A stretch of DNA of 64,000 nucleotides. Source: Rhodovulum marinum (lineage in GTDB: Bacteria > Pseudomonadota > Alphaproteobacteria > Rhodobacterales > Rhodobacteraceae). Under the pieces are notes generated by a model that did not search any database, was not told where the DNA came from, and saw nothing but the letters and a program-made list of their open reading frames with translations. The DNA is taken from contig NZ_SLXP01000008.1 of NCBI RefSeq assembly GCF_004343075.1, forward strand, positions 124,001 through 188,000. The letters run 5' to 3'. Below, one piece after another: positions 27,269 to 38,284 of the stretch. Within the stretch, counting starts at the first letter, position 1; each line of letters starts with the position of its first letter. The position numbers and the translations under genes are program-made.

Positions 27269-29526
27269 TAACCGACCTCGCAGGCCGCAAGCAGCGCCAT
27301 GTTCAGGATGTCGTTGACGGTCGAGACCGTGGAACAGACCTGGATCGGCTTGTCGACGCCGGCGAGGATCGGACCGATGACCGTGGCGCCGGCCATTTCC
27401 TGCATCAGTTTCACCGAGATCGACGCGGAATGACGCGCGGGCACCACCAGGATGTTGGCCGGACCCGACAAACGGCAGAACGGGTATTTCGCCATTGCCG
27501 CGGGGTTCAGGGCGACCTCGACGGTCATCTCGCCGTCATACTCGAAATCCACCCCGCGGCGGTCCAGCACCTGCGGTGCCATGTGCATCTTGGTCGCCCG
27601 TTCCGAGACCGGGTAGCCGAAGGTCGAAAACGACAGGAACGCGACCCGCGGTTCCAGCCCCAGGCTGCGGGCCACGTCCGCCGCGCGCTCGGCGATGGTC
27701 GCCAGGTCCTCGGGTTCCGGCCATTCATGCACCAGCGTATCGGCGATGAATACGATCTTGCCCTTGTGCAGCAGGGCCGTCACGCCGACCGCGCCATCCT
27801 CGGCGCGGGCGTCGAAGACGTGGTTGATCAGTTCCAGCACATGCGCAGATTTCCGTGTTGCGCCCGTCACCAGAGCATCGCCATGGCCGTGCGCCAGCAT
27901 CAGCGACGCGAAGACGTGCCGATCGCGGGTGGCCAGCCGGTGGATATCGTGGGTGTCGTACCCCTTGCGCTGCAACCGCTGGTAGAGGAACGACCGATAG
28001 GCCTCCAGGTGGCGGGTATTGGCGGCGTTCACGATTTCCAGCTCGCGATAGGCGTCGGCCAGCCCGGCCTGTTCCAGCTTTTCCTTCACGTCGGCCTCGC
28101 GGCCCACGACCAGCGCCTTGCCGTAACCCGACCGCTGGTAGCTGACGGCGGCGCGCAGCACGCGCTCGTCATCGCCTTCGGCAAAGATCATCCGGGCCTG
28201 TGCCGCCTTGGCGCGGGCCGCGATACCCGAGAGGACCGAGGCCGTGGGGTCCATCCGTGCCTTCAGGTTGTGGCGGTAGGTGTCCATGTCGACGATCGGC
28301 CGGCGGGCGACGCCGGTATCCATCCCGGCCCGCGCCACGGCAGGCGGAATCGTGTAAATCAACCGCGGATCGAAGGGCGTCGGGATGATATAATCCCGCC
28401 CGAAGCTCAGTTTCTTGCCATAGGCCATGGCGACCTCGTCGGGCACGTCCTCGCGGGCCAGTTCGGCCAACGCCTCGGCACATGCGATCTTCATCTCGTC
28501 GTTGATGGCGCGGGCATGGATATCCAGCGCCCCACGGAAGAGATAGGGAAAACCCAGGACGTTGTTCACCTGGTTGGGATAGTCCGACCGTCCGGTGGCC
28601 ACGATGGCGTCGGGCCGGATCGCGTGGGCCTCTTCCGGCGTGATTTCCGGATCGGGGTTCGCCATCGCGAAGATCACCGGGTTGTCGGCCATGCTGGCGA
28701 CCATCTCGGGCGTAACCGCGCCCTTGACGCTGACGCCCAGGAACACGTCGGCATCCTTCATGGCGTCTTCCAGCGTGCGCGCGTCGGTATTGGCCGCGTG
28801 GGCCGACTTCCACTGGTTCATGCCCTCTGTGCGGCCCTGGTAGATCACGCCCTTGGTGTCGCAAGCGATGCAGTTGTCATGCTTCGCCCCCATCGCCTTG
28901 ATCAGTTCCAGACAGGCGATCCCGGCCGCCCCCGCGCCGTTCAGCACGATCCGGCAATCCTCGATCTTCTTGCCCGAAATGTGCAGGGCGTTGATCAACC
29001 CGGCGGCACAGATCACGGCGGTGCCGTGCTGGTCGTCGTGAAAGACGGGAATGTCCATCTCTTCCTTGAGCCGCTGCTCGATGATGAAACACTCCGGCGC
29101 CTTGATGTCCTCGAGGTTGATCCCACCGAAGGTCGGCCCCATCAGCTTGACCGCCTTGATGATGTCCTCGGGGTCTTCGCTGTCCAGCTCGATGTCGATG
29201 GCGTTCACGTCGGCGAACCGCTTGAACAGCACCGACTTGCCCTCCATCACCGGCTTGGAGGCCAGTGCGCCCAGATTGCCCATGCCCAGGATTGCGGTGC
29301 CGTTCGACACCACCGCCACCATGTTCCCCTTGGTGGTGTAGTCATAGGCCGTCTCGGGCGCATCCGCGATGGCCTGAACCGGCACCGCCACGCCGGGCGA
29401 ATAAGCCAGGCTCAGGTCGCGCTGGGTCGTCATCGGCTTGGTCGCCACGATTTCGTATTTCCCGGGGACGGGGTCGATGTGGTAGCCCAGCGCTTCTTCG
29501 GGGGTGATCTTCGAATTGTCGGCCAT
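27268..29526 (-). CDS. maeB: NADP-type malic enzyme fused to a phosphotransacetylase-like domain
   Basis: Oxidatively decarboxylates malate to pyruvate. The 752-residue protein has the malic enzyme domains (about 1-430) with [18 protein letters not shown], the nucleotide-binding [10 protein letters not shown] and [11 protein letters not shown]-terminal phosphotransacetylase-like domain (about 430-752) with VTGATR and [13 protein letters not shown] follows and is usually regulatory rather than catalytic. The length and domain order are typical of alphaproteobacterial MaeB. It has a strong AGGAGGAG site. The gene is divergent from mutS and followed by rbsK. Confidence 0.95.
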   Translation of the reverse strand: MADNSKITPEEALGYHIDPVPGKYEIVATKPMTTQRDLSLAYSPGVAVPVQAIADAPETAYDYTTKGNMVAVVSNGTAILGMGNLGALASKPVMEGKSVLFKRFADVNAIDIELDSEDPEDIIKAVKLMGPTFGGINLEDIKAPECFIIEQRLKEEMDIPVFHDDQHGTAVICAAGLINALHISGKKIEDCRIVLNGAGAAGIACLELIKAMGAKHDNCIACDTKGVIYQGRTEGMNQWKSAHAANTDARTLEDAMKDADVFLGVSVKGAVTPEMVASMADNPVIFAMANPDPEITPEEAHAIRPDAIVATGRSDYPNQVNNVLGFPYLFRGALDIHARAINDEMKIACAEALAELAREDVPDEVAMAYGKKLSFGRDYIIPTPFDPRLIYTIPPAVARAGMDTGVARRPIVDMDTYRHNLKARMDPTASVLSGIAARAKAAQARMIFAEGDDERVLRAAVSYQRSGYGKALVVGREADVKEKLEQAGLADAYRELEIVNAANTRHLEAYRSFLYQRLQRKGYDTHDIHRLATRDRHVFASLMLAHGHGDALVTGATRKSAHVLELINHVFDARAEDGAVGVTALLHKGKIVFIADTLVHEWPEPEDLATIAERAADVARSLGLEPRVAFLSFSTFGYPVSERATKMHMAPQVLDRRGVDFEYDGEMTVEVALNPAAMAKYPFCRLSGPANILVVPARHSASISVKLMQEMAGATVIGPILAGVDKPIQVCSTVSTVNDILNMALLAACEVG

Positions 29527-29555
29527 GGGGCGGGTCTCCTCCTGCACGAGGTGCC

Positions 29556-29583
29556 TCTTAACCCTACGGCGGGCGGGTCTCAA
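29556..29583 (-). promoter_or_regulatory. Candidate sigma-70 promoter for maeB
   Basis: Minus-strand TTGAGA (29583-29578), a 16-base spacer and TTAAGA (29561-29556), giving a leader of about 25 bases to the ATG at 29526. The evidence is sequence match only. Confidence 0.35.
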
Positions 29584-29655
29584 TACGCTGGATTTGCCGC
29601 TTTTCCGCAGGGGGCGAGGTTTGTAAGGTCCGGGCGCAGGACAGCGGGGGGCAAA

Positions 29656-32313
29656 GTGAACGGGCAGGCCGCATCCGTCACGCCGATGATGGCGCAATAT
29701 CTGGAGATCAAGGAGGCGCATCCCGGCGCGCTCTTGTTCTACCGGATGGGCGATTTCTACGAGATGTTCTTCGAGGACGCGGTCGCAGCCGCCGAGGCGC
29801 TGGACATCGCGCTGACCAAGCGCGGCAAGCATCTGGGCGAGGACATTCCGATGTGCGGCGTGCCGGTGCATTCGGCCGAAGGGTACTTGCTGACCCTGAT
29901 CCGCAAGGGGTTCCGCGTCGCCGTGTGCGAACAACTGGAGGATCCGGCCGAGGCGAAGAAGCGCGGGTCCAAGGCGGTCGTGAAACGCGATGTTGTTCGG
30001 TTGGTGACACCCGGCACCCTGACCGAGGATTCCCTGCTCGAGGCGCGGCGGCACAATTTCCTGGCCGCCTTCGCCGAGGTGCGGGGCGCCGCGGCCTTGG
30101 CCTGGGTCGACATTTCGACCGGCGCGTTTCGCGTGATCGAATGCCCACCCGTCCGGTTGGGTCCCGAACTGGCGCGCCTTGCTCCGCGCGAGGTACTGCT
30201 AAGCGAGGCGACAGAGGCCGGTTGGGCCGGAACAGTCACGGAATCGGGCGCCGCCCTCACGCCGTTGTCGCGCGGCAGTTTCGACAGTACCTCCGCCGAA
30301 AAACGGCTTGCCGGGCTATTCGGTGTCGACACGCTGGACGGGTTCGGCAGCTTTGGCCGGGCCGAACTGTCAGCCATGGGCGCGATCGTCGACTATCTGG
30401 AGATCACGCAGAAAGGCAAACTGCCACTGCTGCGCCCGCCGGTGCGCGAGGCCACCGGCGGCAGCGTCCAGATCGACGCCGCCACCCGGCGCAACCTGGA
30501 ACTGACCGCCGCCCTGTCCGGCGGCCGTGACGGCAGCCTTTTGGCAGCCATCGACCGCACGGTGACCGCACCGGGTGCGCGGCTGCTGGAACGGCGCATT
30601 TCCAGCCCGTCCCGCGACCTCGCCACGATCCACGGTCGTTTGGAGGCGGTGCGCGCGCTGGTCGACGACAGCCGCCTTTGCGACACCCTGCGCGAAGAGC
30701 TGCGCAAATGTCCCGACATGGACCGTGCCCTGTCGCGCCTGGCACTCGACCGCGGCGGGCCGCGCGACCTCGCCGCGATCCGCAATGGTCTCGCCCAGGC
30801 CGGCGCGGTGGCCGAACGGTTTTCGGGCGACCACCCCAAACTGCTGGCCGAGGCGCGGCAGGCGCTGGTCGGCCATCACGCGCTTTGCGGCCTGTTGGAC
30901 GCCGCACTTGTCGCCGAACCGCCGCTTCTGGCGCGAGATGGCGGGTTCATCGCCCCAGGCCACGACGCCGATCTCGACGAGGCGCGCAAGTTGCGCGACG
31001 AGGGGCGCGGCGTCATCGCCGCGATGCAGGCAGAGTTCGTGAAACTGACGGGGATCGGGTCGCTCAAGGTCAAGCACAACAACGTGCTGGGCTATTTCAT
31101 CGAGGTGACCGCGACCCACGCCGACAAGATGCTGTCGCCGCCCCTGTCCGAGCGGTTCATTCACCGGCAGACAACGGCCAATGCGGTTCGGTTCACAACG
31201 GTCGAGCTGTCCGAACTGGAAACCCGTATTCTGAACGCGGGAAACCGGGCGCTTGAAATCGAAAAACGGCTCTATGACAGCCTGAAAGGGGCTGTTCTGG
31301 ATCAGGCCGGCCCCGTGGGACAGGCCGCCGCGGCCCTTGCCGAAATCGACCTGACCGCCGCACTGGCCGACCTGGCCCGGGGCGAAGACTGGTGCGAGCC
31401 CAAGGTCGACGACAGCCGCGCCTTTTCCATCGTCGGTGGCCGCCACCCGGTCGTGGAACGGGCGTTGCGCCGGCAGGGTGGCGCCCCCTTCATAGCCAAT
31501 GATTGCGACCTGTCCGAAGGCGAAGATGGCGCTTCGATCTGGCTGTTGACCGGACCGAACATGGCAGGCAAGTCGACCTTTCTGCGGCAGAATGCGCTGA
31601 TCGCGCTGCTGGCGCAAGCCGGCAGTTTCGTGCCCGCGCGCCGTGCCCATATCGGGCTTGTGTCGCAATTGTTCAGCCGGGTGGGCGCGTCCGACGATCT
31701 GGCACGGGGGCGATCGACCTTCATGGTCGAGATGGTGGAAACCGCGGCGATCCTCAACCAGGCCGATGACCGCGCGCTGGTGATCCTGGATGAGATCGGT
31801 CGCGGCACGGCCACCTATGACGGGCTGTCGATCGCTTGGGCCACGCTTGAACATCTGCACGACGTGAACCGCTGCCGCGCGCTTTTCGCGACCCATTACC
31901 ACGAACTGACCGCACTGGCGCACAAATTGGCGGGGGTCGAGAACGCGACCGTCGCCGTCAAGGAATGGGAAGGCGACGTGATTTTCCTGCACGAGGTCAG
32001 GAAAGGCGCGGCGGACCGGTCCTACGGGGTGCAGGTCGCACGCCTGGCGGGACTGCCCGACGCGGTGGTCGAACGCGCACGCGTCGTGCTGGAGGCGCTG
32101 GAACAGGGCGAACGCGAAGGCGGTCGGCCGCAAAAGACGCTGATCGACGATCTGCCGCTATTCTCGGCGGCGCAGTCCCTCGTGCCGAAGCCAGCGGAAA
32201 AAGGCCCCTCGCCCATCGAGGAAAAGCTCGCCGGGATACATCCCGACGAGCTTACGCCGAAACAGGCTCTGGAACTGGTCTATGCGTTGAAGGCCCTGAC
32301 CCAGCCCGACTAG
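29656..32313 (+). CDS. mutS: DNA mismatch repair protein MutS
   Basis: Recognises base mismatches and starts repair. The 885-residue protein has the mismatch-reading [15 protein letters not shown] near residue 33, the core domain, the ATPase Walker [11 protein letters not shown] near 633, and [14 protein letters not shown]. The C-terminal [24 protein letters not shown] is the family tail. The start is most likely the GTG at 29656 with a G-rich site; an ATG at 29686 would remove ten residues. Its stop overlaps the grpE stop by four bases on the opposite strand. Confidence 0.97.
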   Translation: MNGQAASVTPMMAQYLEIKEAHPGALLFYRMGDFYEMFFEDAVAAAEALDIALTKRGKHLGEDIPMCGVPVHSAEGYLLTLIRKGFRVAVCEQLEDPAEAKKRGSKAVVKRDVVRLVTPGTLTEDSLLEARRHNFLAAFAEVRGAAALAWVDISTGAFRVIECPPVRLGPELARLAPREVLLSEATEAGWAGTVTESGAALTPLSRGSFDSTSAEKRLAGLFGVDTLDGFGSFGRAELSAMGAIVDYLEITQKGKLPLLRPPVREATGGSVQIDAATRRNLELTAALSGGRDGSLLAAIDRTVTAPGARLLERRISSPSRDLATIHGRLEAVRALVDDSRLCDTLREELRKCPDMDRALSRLALDRGGPRDLAAIRNGLAQAGAVAERFSGDHPKLLAEARQALVGHHALCGLLDAALVAEPPLLARDGGFIAPGHDADLDEARKLRDEGRGVIAAMQAEFVKLTGIGSLKVKHNNVLGYFIEVTATHADKMLSPPLSERFIHRQTTANAVRFTTVELSELETRILNAGNRALEIEKRLYDSLKGAVLDQAGPVGQAAAALAEIDLTAALADLARGEDWCEPKVDDSRAFSIVGGRHPVVERALRRQGGAPFIANDCDLSEGEDGASIWLLTGPNMAGKSTFLRQNALIALLAQAGSFVPARRAHIGLVSQLFSRVGASDDLARGRSTFMVEMVETAAILNQADDRALVILDEIGRGTATYDGLSIAWATLEHLHDVNRCRALFATHYHELTALAHKLAGVENATVAVKEWEGDVIFLHEVRKGAADRSYGVQVARLAGLPDAVVERARVVLEALEQGEREGGRPQKTLIDDLPLFSAAQSLVPKPAEKGPSPIEEKLAGIHPDELTPKQALELVYALKALTQPD

Positions 32314-32864
32314 GAGGCCGGGGTCGAGGATACGCCCACCTGCGCCGGGCGCAGCAACCGGTCATGCAGCATGAAACCGACCGCCATTACCTGGATGATG
32401 TCCCCGGCCTTGGTGTTGGGCACCGGCGCCTCGAACATCGCCTGGTGCAACTGCGGATCGAATGTATCGCCCACCTCGGGCACCACGCGTTCGATCCCGT
32501 GCTTGGCGAAAACGTTCAGCAATTCGCGAAGCGTGAGTTCCACGCCCTCGATAAGCGCCTTGTTCGCCTCGCGCTGTTCGTCGGTCACGACCTCAAGCGC
32601 GCGCGACAGGTTGTCGTAAACCGGCAGCATGTCGCGCGAAAGCTTCGAGCCGCCGTATTGCTCGGCCTCGCGCCGGTCGCGGTCCGCCCGCTTGCGCGAA
32701 TTCTCGGCATCGGCCAACGCCCGCATGAACCTGTCGCGCAGCTCGTCCCGTTCGGCGCGCAGGGCTTTCAGCTCGTCCTCGACGGCGCTTGCCTGGCTTT
32801 CCTCGGCAGGAGCGTCCGCGGGGGCGTCTTCGATCTCGATTTCGGTCTTCTCAGGTTCTGCCAT
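32310..32864 (-). CDS. grpE: Nucleotide exchange factor GrpE
   Basis: Releases ADP from DnaK in the heat-shock chaperone cycle. The 184-residue protein begins with an acidic Ala/Glu stretch, continues with a long helix (about 28-80), and has the C-terminal beta domain with [22 protein letters not shown] (key residues Gly, Phe-Asp-Pro, His-Gln) and [15 protein letters not shown]. It starts three bases after the hrcA stop, so hrcA-grpE is one unit. Confidence 0.97.
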   Translation of the reverse strand: MAEPEKTEIEIEDAPADAPAEESQASAVEDELKALRAERDELRDRFMRALADAENSRKRADRDRREAEQYGGSKLSRDMLPVYDNLSRALEVVTDEQREANKALIEGVELTLRELLNVFAKHGIERVVPEVGDTFDPQLHQAMFEAPVPNTKAGDIIQVMAVGFMLHDRLLRPAQVGVSSTPAS

Positions 32865-32867
32865 GCC

Positions 32868-33938
32868 TTATCCCTTACCCCGGTCGGAGATCAGCTTTCC
32901 GACCAGTTGAGCCGTGTAGTCGACGATGGGCACGATCCGCCCGTAATTCAGTCGGGTCGGCCCGATCACGCCCACGGCGCCAATGATCTTTCGGTCAGCG
33001 TTCATATATGGAGAGACCACCAGAGAGGAACCCGAAAGTGAAAAAAGCTTGTTTTCGGATCCGATGAAGATCCGCACCCCCTCGCCTTCTTCGGCGAGTT
33101 CAAGAAATTCGACGATGTCGCGCTTGCGTTCCAGGTCGTCGAACAGGGTGCGGATGCGGTCCAGCTCCTCGGCCTCGGCGCTGTCGGCCAAAAGGTTCGC
33201 CCTGCCGCGCACGATCAGGCGGGCATGGGGCTCGCCCTCGTTCTCCCAGACTGCCAGCCCGGCCTCGACCATCACGCGCGCGAGCTCGTTCAGCTCCTGT
33301 CGGCGACGCGCGATCTCGACCTGCATCACCTCGCGCAGCTCGCTCAGCGTCTTGCCCGCAGCCAGGGCATTCAGGAAATTGGCGGCCTCTCGCATCGAGG
33401 ACGGGGTCTGCCCCGGTGCGGGCTGGAACAACCGGTTCTCGACATGCCCATCGGCGAAGACCAACACCGTCAGCGCCCGGTCCGGGGCGAGGCTGACGAA
33501 CTCGATATGCTTGATCGGCGCCTCGTGCTTGGGAGCAAGCACCAAACTCGCACCGTGGGTCACACCCGACAGGGCCGACCCGATCCGGTCCAGCATCGCG
33601 CCCACATCGCGTTCGTTGCTGCCCAGCGTGGCGTCGATCTTCTGACGGTCGTCATTCTCAAGCTCGCGCACTTCCAGCAGACCGTCGACGAACATCCGAA
33701 GCCCCAACTGGGTCGGCACGCGGCCGGCGGACACGTGGGGGCTGTCCAGAAGGCCCAGGAATTCCAGGTCCTGCATCACGTTGCGGATCGTCGCCGCGCT
33801 GACCTTCTCGCTCATCGTGCGGGTCAGCGTTCGCGACCCGACCGGGTCTCCGGTTTCCAGATAGCCTTCGACCACGCGGCGAAACACTTCGCGCGAGCGG
33901 TCGTTCATCTCTTCGAGAAGGCTCTGGGTTTCGGTCAC
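32868..33938 (-). CDS. hrcA: Heat-inducible transcription repressor HrcA
   Basis: Repressor of class I heat-shock genes that binds CIRCE elements with help from GroEL. The 356-residue protein has the winged-helix N-terminus with [20 protein letters not shown] and [15 protein letters not shown], the [17 protein letters not shown] motif, and the GAF-like C-terminal domain ending [20 protein letters not shown] chose the GTG at 33938, supported by the promoter 29 bases upstream and by the family N-terminus; an ATG at 33908 is possible. No CIRCE element is visible upstream, so the gene may not repress itself. Confidence 0.95.
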   Translation of the reverse strand: MTETQSLLEEMNDRSREVFRRVVEGYLETGDPVGSRTLTRTMSEKVSAATIRNVMQDLEFLGLLDSPHVSAGRVPTQLGLRMFVDGLLEVRELENDDRQKIDATLGSNERDVGAMLDRIGSALSGVTHGASLVLAPKHEAPIKHIEFVSLAPDRALTVLVFADGHVENRLFQPAPGQTPSSMREAANFLNALAAGKTLSELREVMQVEIARRRQELNELARVMVEAGLAVWENEGEPHARLIVRGRANLLADSAEAEELDRIRTLFDDLERKRDIVEFLELAEEGEGVRIFIGSENKLFSLSGSSLVVSPYMNADRKIIGAVGVIGPTRLNYGRIVPIVDYTAQLVGKLISDRGKG

Positions 33939-33966
33939 CTTGGCATGTCTCCAGCGAAGCGATGCA

Positions 33967-33994
33967 ATTAAAGGACAGCGCGACGGTCCGTCAA
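33967..33994 (-). promoter_or_regulatory. Candidate sigma-70 promoter for hrcA-grpE
   Basis: Minus-strand TTGACG (33994-33989), a 16-base spacer and TTTAAT (33972-33967). The predicted start of transcription is near 33960, 22 bases before the hrcA GTG. It is one of the best sigma-70 matches in the window and lies in the gap facing rph. Confidence 0.6.
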
Positions 33995-34056
33995 TCGGGC
34001 TTGCATCAAGTCCCCTCTCGTGGGAGCAAAGCGCCGAATGCGAGAGAGGATTTGCG

Positions 34057-34773
34057 ATGCGCCCGTCTGGCCGTGATGTAAGTGAAATGCGCCCGGTTTC
34101 AATCGAGACCGGGGTAACGAAACACGCCGAGGGCTCGTGCCTGATCCGGGTGGGCGACACCCATGTGCTGTGCACCGCCTCGCTAGAAGAGAGGGTTCCG
34201 CCATTTCTCAAGAACTCTGGCCTCGGGTGGGTGACGGCCGAATACGGGATGCTGCCGCGGGCCACGACGACGCGCATGCGGCGCGAGGCGTCCGCGGGCA
34301 AACAGGGCGGGCGCACCGTTGAGATCCAGCGGCTGATCGGGCGCAGCCTGCGCGCCGGCGTCGACCGCGTGGCGCTGGGCGAACGCCAGATCACCGTCGA
34401 TTGCGATGTTATCCAGGCCGATGGCGGCACCCGTTGTGCGGCCATTACCGGCGGTTGGGTCGCACTGCGTCTGGCGGTGAACAAGCTGATGAAGACCGGC
34501 GACGTGATCTCGGATCCGATGACCGATCCGGTGGCGGCCGTATCCTGCGGCATCTATGCCGGCCAGCCGGTTCTTGACCTCGATTATCCCGAAGACAGCG
34601 AGGCCGGTGTCGACGGCAACTTCGTGATGACCGGTTCGGGCCGCCTGATCGAGGTTCAGATGTCGGCCGAGGGGTCGACCTTCTCACGCGAACAGATGGA
34701 TCACCTGCTGGGGCTTGCCGACAAGGGCGTGGCCGAACTGGTCGCGGCGCAAAAGGCCGCGGTCGGAGCCTGA
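34057..34773 (+). CDS. rph: Ribonuclease PH
   Basis: Phosphorolytic 3'-5' exonuclease that trims tRNA 3' ends. The 238-residue protein starts [20 protein letters not shown] as in the family. It has [19 protein letters not shown], the [14 protein letters not shown] motif and [20 protein letters not shown], holding the phosphate and metal residues. Length is standard. The ATG at 34057 has a GAGAGGA site. It heads the rph-rdgB-hemW cluster and is divergent from hrcA. Confidence 0.98.
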   Translation: MRPSGRDVSEMRPVSIETGVTKHAEGSCLIRVGDTHVLCTASLEERVPPFLKNSGLGWVTAEYGMLPRATTTRMRREASAGKQGGRTVEIQRLIGRSLRAGVDRVALGERQITVDCDVIQADGGTRCAAITGGWVALRLAVNKLMKTGDVISDPMTDPVAAVSCGIYAGQPVLDLDYPEDSEAGVDGNFVMTGSGRLIEVQMSAEGSTFSREQMDHLLGLADKGVAELVAAQKAAVGA

Positions 34774-34776
34774 CCC

Positions 34777-35385
34777 ATGCGCCGTTTCACGGGCGACAGG
34801 TTGCTGGTGGCGACGCATAACCGCGGAAAGCTGGAAGAGATCGCGCATCTTCTGGAACCTTACGGGGTTTCCGTCGTCGGCGCAGCAGAGTTGAACCTGC
34901 CAGAACCCGAGGAAACCGAAGATACCTTCGTCGGCAATGCCCGCATCAAGGCACATGCCGCCGCCCGTGCGACCGGCCTGCCGGCACTGGCCGACGACAG
35001 CGGATTGTCGGTGGACGCCTTGGGCGGCGATCCGGGCGTTTACACCGCCGACTGGGCCGAAACAGGGTCTGGTCGCGACTTTGCGATGGCGATGGAAAAG
35101 GTTTGGACCAAGCTCGAGGAGGCGAACGCACCCGAACCGCGCACCGCACGGTTCCGTTGCACCTTCGTGCTGGCCTGGCCGGATGGTCAGGACGAAGTGT
35201 TCGAGGGAGAGATTCCCGGCCGGATCGTCTGGCCGATGCGCGGCGACCAGGGGCATGGCTATGATCCGATCTTTCAGCCCGACGGGTTCGATCTGACCTT
35301 TGCCGAGATGGACCGCTGGGAAAAGAACCGGATCAGCCACCGCGGCCGCGCCTTCGAGAAACTGGTCACAGCCTTTGACCGCTGA
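34777..35385 (+). CDS. rdgB: XTP/dITP diphosphatase (RdgB/HAM1 family)
   Basis: Removes non-canonical purine triphosphates (dITP, XTP) from the nucleotide pool. The 202-residue protein has LLVATHNRGKLEEI at the N-terminus, TFVGNARIKAHAAA, LADDSGLSVDAL, GYDPIFQP, and SHRGRAFEKL at the C-terminus, all family marks. It lies three bases after rph and overlaps the start of hemW by 11 bases, so it is part of one transcript. Confidence 0.97.
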   Translation: MRRFTGDRLLVATHNRGKLEEIAHLLEPYGVSVVGAAELNLPEPEETEDTFVGNARIKAHAAARATGLPALADDSGLSVDALGGDPGVYTADWAETGSGRDFAMAMEKVWTKLEEANAPEPRTARFRCTFVLAWPDGQDEVFEGEIPGRIVWPMRGDQGHGYDPIFQPDGFDLTFAEMDRWEKNRISHRGRAFEKLVTAFDR

Positions 35386-36538
35386 AGACTGGCAAGCAGG
35401 CGGCTTCGGCCTGTATATCCACTGGCCGTTCTGCCTGGCCAAGTGTCCCTATTGCGACTTCAACAGCCATGTCGCGGCGACCTTCGACACGGCTGCCTGG
35501 AAATCGGCTTACCTGTCTGAAATTCAACGGATCGGCCAGGAAACCGGGCCCCGCACTCTGAATACCGTGTTCTTCGGCGGCGGCACACCCAGCCTGATGG
35601 ATCCTGATCTCGTGGCCGCGATTCTCCAGGCGATACGCAAGACGTGGCCCTGCGCCAACGACATGGAGGTCACGCTCGAGGCAAACCCGACGTCTGTCGA
35701 GGCCGGCCGCTTTGCGGGCTTTCGCGATGCCGGCGTGAACCGGGTGTCTCTTGGGGTGCAGGCGCTGAACGACGCGGATCTGCGCAGGCTGGGCCGTTTG
35801 CACGATACCGCCGAGGCCCGCGCGGCCTTTGACATTGCTCGCGCCGCGTTCGACAGGGTCAGCTTCGATCTGATCTATGCCCGGCAAGGTCAGACACCCG
35901 AAGAGTGGCGCGCGGAGCTGGACGAGGCGCTGGCGATGGCCGTCGACCACCTTTCGCTGTATCAGTTGACCATCGAACCGGGGACGGCATTCGGCGACCG
36001 CCATGCCCGTGGTCTGTTGCGGGATTTGCCCGATGACGACCGCGCGGCGGACATGTATGCCTTGACGCAAGAGGTTTGCGCCAAGGCCGGTCTGCCCGCC
36101 TATGAGGTGTCGAACCACGCCCGGCCGGGGGCGGAATCCCGGCACAACCTGATCTATTGGCGATATGGCGATTATGCCGGGATCGGTCCCGGCGCCCATG
36201 GTCGGCTGACCCTTGGCAGGCGGCGCTGGGCGATCGAAACGCCGTTGTCGCCTTCGGACTGGCTGGCCCGTGTCAGCCAGCGGGGCACGGGCGAGACGGA
36301 AAGAACGCCGCTCAGCCCTGCGGATCAATCAACCGAATACCTGTTGATGGGACTGCGCCTTGCCGAGGGGATTTCGCTGACCCGCTATGCCCGTCTTGCA
36401 GGAGCACCTTTAAATCGCAACAATATCAATGCTCTAAAGGATATGAATCTGATTGTTCAGGACGGCGATAGGTTGCGGGCCACGACCACGGGCCGTGCAT
36501 TGCTCAACAGTGTCCTCCGCGAACTTCTGTCCGGCTGA
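35375..36538 (+). CDS. hemW: Haem chaperone HemW (radical SAM, formerly coproporphyrinogen oxidase-like)
   Basis: A radical SAM protein that inserts haem into respiratory enzymes. The 387-residue protein has the 4Fe-4S motif CLAKCPYCDF (CXXXCXXC) near residue 25 in the context YIHWPFC, then FFGGGTPSL and NRVSLGVQALND. It lacks the extra N-terminal residues of genuine HemN, which supports HemW. I placed the start at the TTG 35375 (TAEDWQAGGFGLY follows), which overlaps rdgB; upstream in-frame ATG codons give unrelated residues. It is convergent with parB with six bases between stops. Confidence 0.88.
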   Translation: MTAEDWQAGGFGLYIHWPFCLAKCPYCDFNSHVAATFDTAAWKSAYLSEIQRIGQETGPRTLNTVFFGGGTPSLMDPDLVAAILQAIRKTWPCANDMEVTLEANPTSVEAGRFAGFRDAGVNRVSLGVQALNDADLRRLGRLHDTAEARAAFDIARAAFDRVSFDLIYARQGQTPEEWRAELDEALAMAVDHLSLYQLTIEPGTAFGDRHARGLLRDLPDDDRAADMYALTQEVCAKAGLPAYEVSNHARPGAESRHNLIYWRYGDYAGIGPGAHGRLTLGRRRWAIETPLSPSDWLARVSQRGTGETERTPLSPADQSTEYLLMGLRLAEGISLTRYARLAGAPLNRNNINALKDMNLIVQDGDRLRATTTGRALLNSVLRELLSG

Positions 36539-36544
36539 CGTCGG

Positions 36545-37459
36545 TCAGTCGAATATATTCTCGCGTGCCGAGCTGAGCGCAGCGCACAACGTATCCAGTT
36601 CTTCAAGCGTCTTGTACTCGACGATCAGCCGCCCGGATCCATCAGCCAAATGCTCGATCCCGACTTTCATTCCCAGGTTCGCCGAGAGATCCTGTTCCAA
36701 CGCCCGGGTGTCGGCATCTTTCTCCGGCGATGCCGCGCGTTTGCGCGGCTTGGCATCTGATGCGGACGAACGTTTCGCGAGCTTTTCGGTTTCCCGAACC
36801 GACAACTGCCCCTTGATAACTTCCCGTGCCAACCGCCCCGGTTCGTCGGTCGTGATCAATGCGCGCGCGTGCCCGGCGCTTATCCGGCCTTGCCGAACAT
36901 GGTCCAGTACCTCCTCGGGCAACTGAAGCAACCGCAGCAGGTTCGCGATATGACTGCGGCTTTTGCCCAGCGCCTCGGCCACCTTGTCCTGGGTGTGTCC
37001 GAACCGGTCCATCAGCTGGCGGTAACCCATCGCCTCTTCGACCGCGTTCAGGTCCGCACGCTGGATGTTTTCGATGATCGCGATCTCGAGCACCTCGATA
37101 TCGTCCAATTCGCGAACGATCACCGGCACGTCGTGGCGTTGCGCGATCTGGCAGGCACGCCAGCGACGTTCCCCCGCCACGATTTCGAATCGGCCCGCGC
37201 TGCGCTTGCTTGGCCTCACGATCAGCGGCTGGATGACCCCCTTTTCGCGGATCGACGCCGCCAGTTCCTGCAGCGCCTCGTCCGAAAACTGCCGCCGCGG
37301 CTGGTCCGGGTTCGGTTCGACCAGATCGAGCGGGACCACCTGATCGGCTTTGGTCCGGGGCGCCTCGCCTGCTTCGGGTGCCGGGTCAATCTGCACATCG
37401 GCCATCAAGGCCGAAAGGCCACGGCCCAGACCGCGCTTGGCGGTTTTCTTCGTTGTCAT
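36545..37459 (-). CDS. parB: Chromosome partitioning protein ParB
   Basis: CTP-dependent DNA clamp that loads at parS sites and spreads to form the partition complex. The 304-residue protein has the GRGLSALM start, the CTPase motif IVAGERRWRA, ENIQRADLN, and a helix-turn-helix around TQDKVAEALGKSRSHIANLLRLL. The C-terminal dimerisation domain carries EYKTLEELDTLC. The two parS sites it should bind are at 38853 and 40752, 1.4 and 3.3 kb from its start. It follows parA with 15 bases between and is the last gene of the rho-to-parB leftward cluster. Confidence 0.97.
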   Translation of the reverse strand: MTTKKTAKRGLGRGLSALMADVQIDPAPEAGEAPRTKADQVVPLDLVEPNPDQPRRQFSDEALQELAASIREKGVIQPLIVRPSKRSAGRFEIVAGERRWRACQIAQRHDVPVIVRELDDIEVLEIAIIENIQRADLNAVEEAMGYRQLMDRFGHTQDKVAEALGKSRSHIANLLRLLQLPEEVLDHVRQGRISAGHARALITTDEPGRLAREVIKGQLSVRETEKLAKRSSASDAKPRKRAASPEKDADTRALEQDLSANLGMKVGIEHLADGSGRLIVEYKTLEELDTLCAALSSARENIFD

Positions 37460-37474
37460 CGCCCTACCCCCATA

Positions 37475-38284
37475 TCATGCGGTTTCTGGCGTCATAATAC
37501 CCAACATCTCGCGTGCCAAGGCGCGATAGGCTTGGGCCCCTTTGGAAAGCGGATCATAGTCGAGAACCGGCATCGCGAAAGACGGCGCCTCGCTGACACG
37601 GACGTTGCGCGGAATCACTGTCCGGAAGACCAGGTCACCCAGATAGGCTCGCGCATCGCTTTCGACCTGCTGGGCCAGGTTGTTACGCTTGTCCGACATC
37701 GTCATCACCACACCCTCGATCCGAAGCTCGGGATTGGCGGTCTGACGCAGGTCGCGAATCGTCAACATCAGTTGCGACAGCCCTTCAAGCGCAAAGAATT
37801 CGCTTTGGAGCGGGACAAGAACCGAATGCGCGGCCACCATGGCGTTCACCGTCAAAAGGTTCAGGGACGGCGGACAGTCGATCAGAATGAACTCAAGGCG
37901 ATACCGGTCGATCTCGGGCTGACGCAGCGCATCATGCAGCAGAAAGCTGCGCTTTTCGTTTGACACCATCTCGATATCCGCCGAGCTGAGATCGGTCGTC
38001 GCAGGCGCAATCAAAAGTCCGTCGATCTCAGTCTCCTGGATGATTTCAGACAGCGGCGCCTCATCCAGAAGAAGGTCATATGTTGTCTTGTCTCGCTGCT
38101 CGGCTTCGACGCCCAGCCCCGTCGACGCATTACCCTGCGGGTCGATATCGACGATCAGGACGCGCTTTCCTTCCTCAACCAGGGCGGCGGCAACGTTGAT
38201 CGTCGTGGTCGTTTTTCCGACGCCACCCTTCTGATTCGCCACGGCGATGATCTTGGGCCCCTTGGGGCGCGTGGGGTCAGACAC
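37475..38284 (-). CDS. parA: Chromosome partitioning ATPase ParA
   Basis: Walker-type ATPase that drives segregation of the ParB-parS complex along the nucleoid. The 269-residue protein has the deviant Walker A KGGVGKTTTTINVAAAL near residue 20, IVDIDPQGNASTGLG, and IDCPPSLNLLTVNAM. The start is a GTG at 38284, inside the last codons of rsmG (8-base overlap), so translation is coupled. It forms the classic rsmG-parA-parB order next to the origin. Confidence 0.97.
   Translation of the reverse strand: MSDPTRPKGPKIIAVANQKGGVGKTTTTINVAAALVEEGKRVLIVDIDPQGNASTGLGVEAEQRDKTTYDLLLDEAPLSEIIQETEIDGLLIAPATTDLSSADIEMVSNEKRSFLLHDALRQPEIDRYRLEFILIDCPPSLNLLTVNAMVAAHSVLVPLQSEFFALEGLSQLMLTIRDLRQTANPELRIEGVVMTMSDKRNNLAQQVESDARAYLGDLVFRTVIPRNVRVSEAPSFAMPVLDYDPLSKGAQAYRALAREMLGIMTPETA

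Noticed and set aside
27430-29655. Extension of the mutS reading frame far upstream, antisense to maeB
   Set aside because: MutS homologues begin near the GTG at 29656; the upstream part is shadow of the malic enzyme gene.
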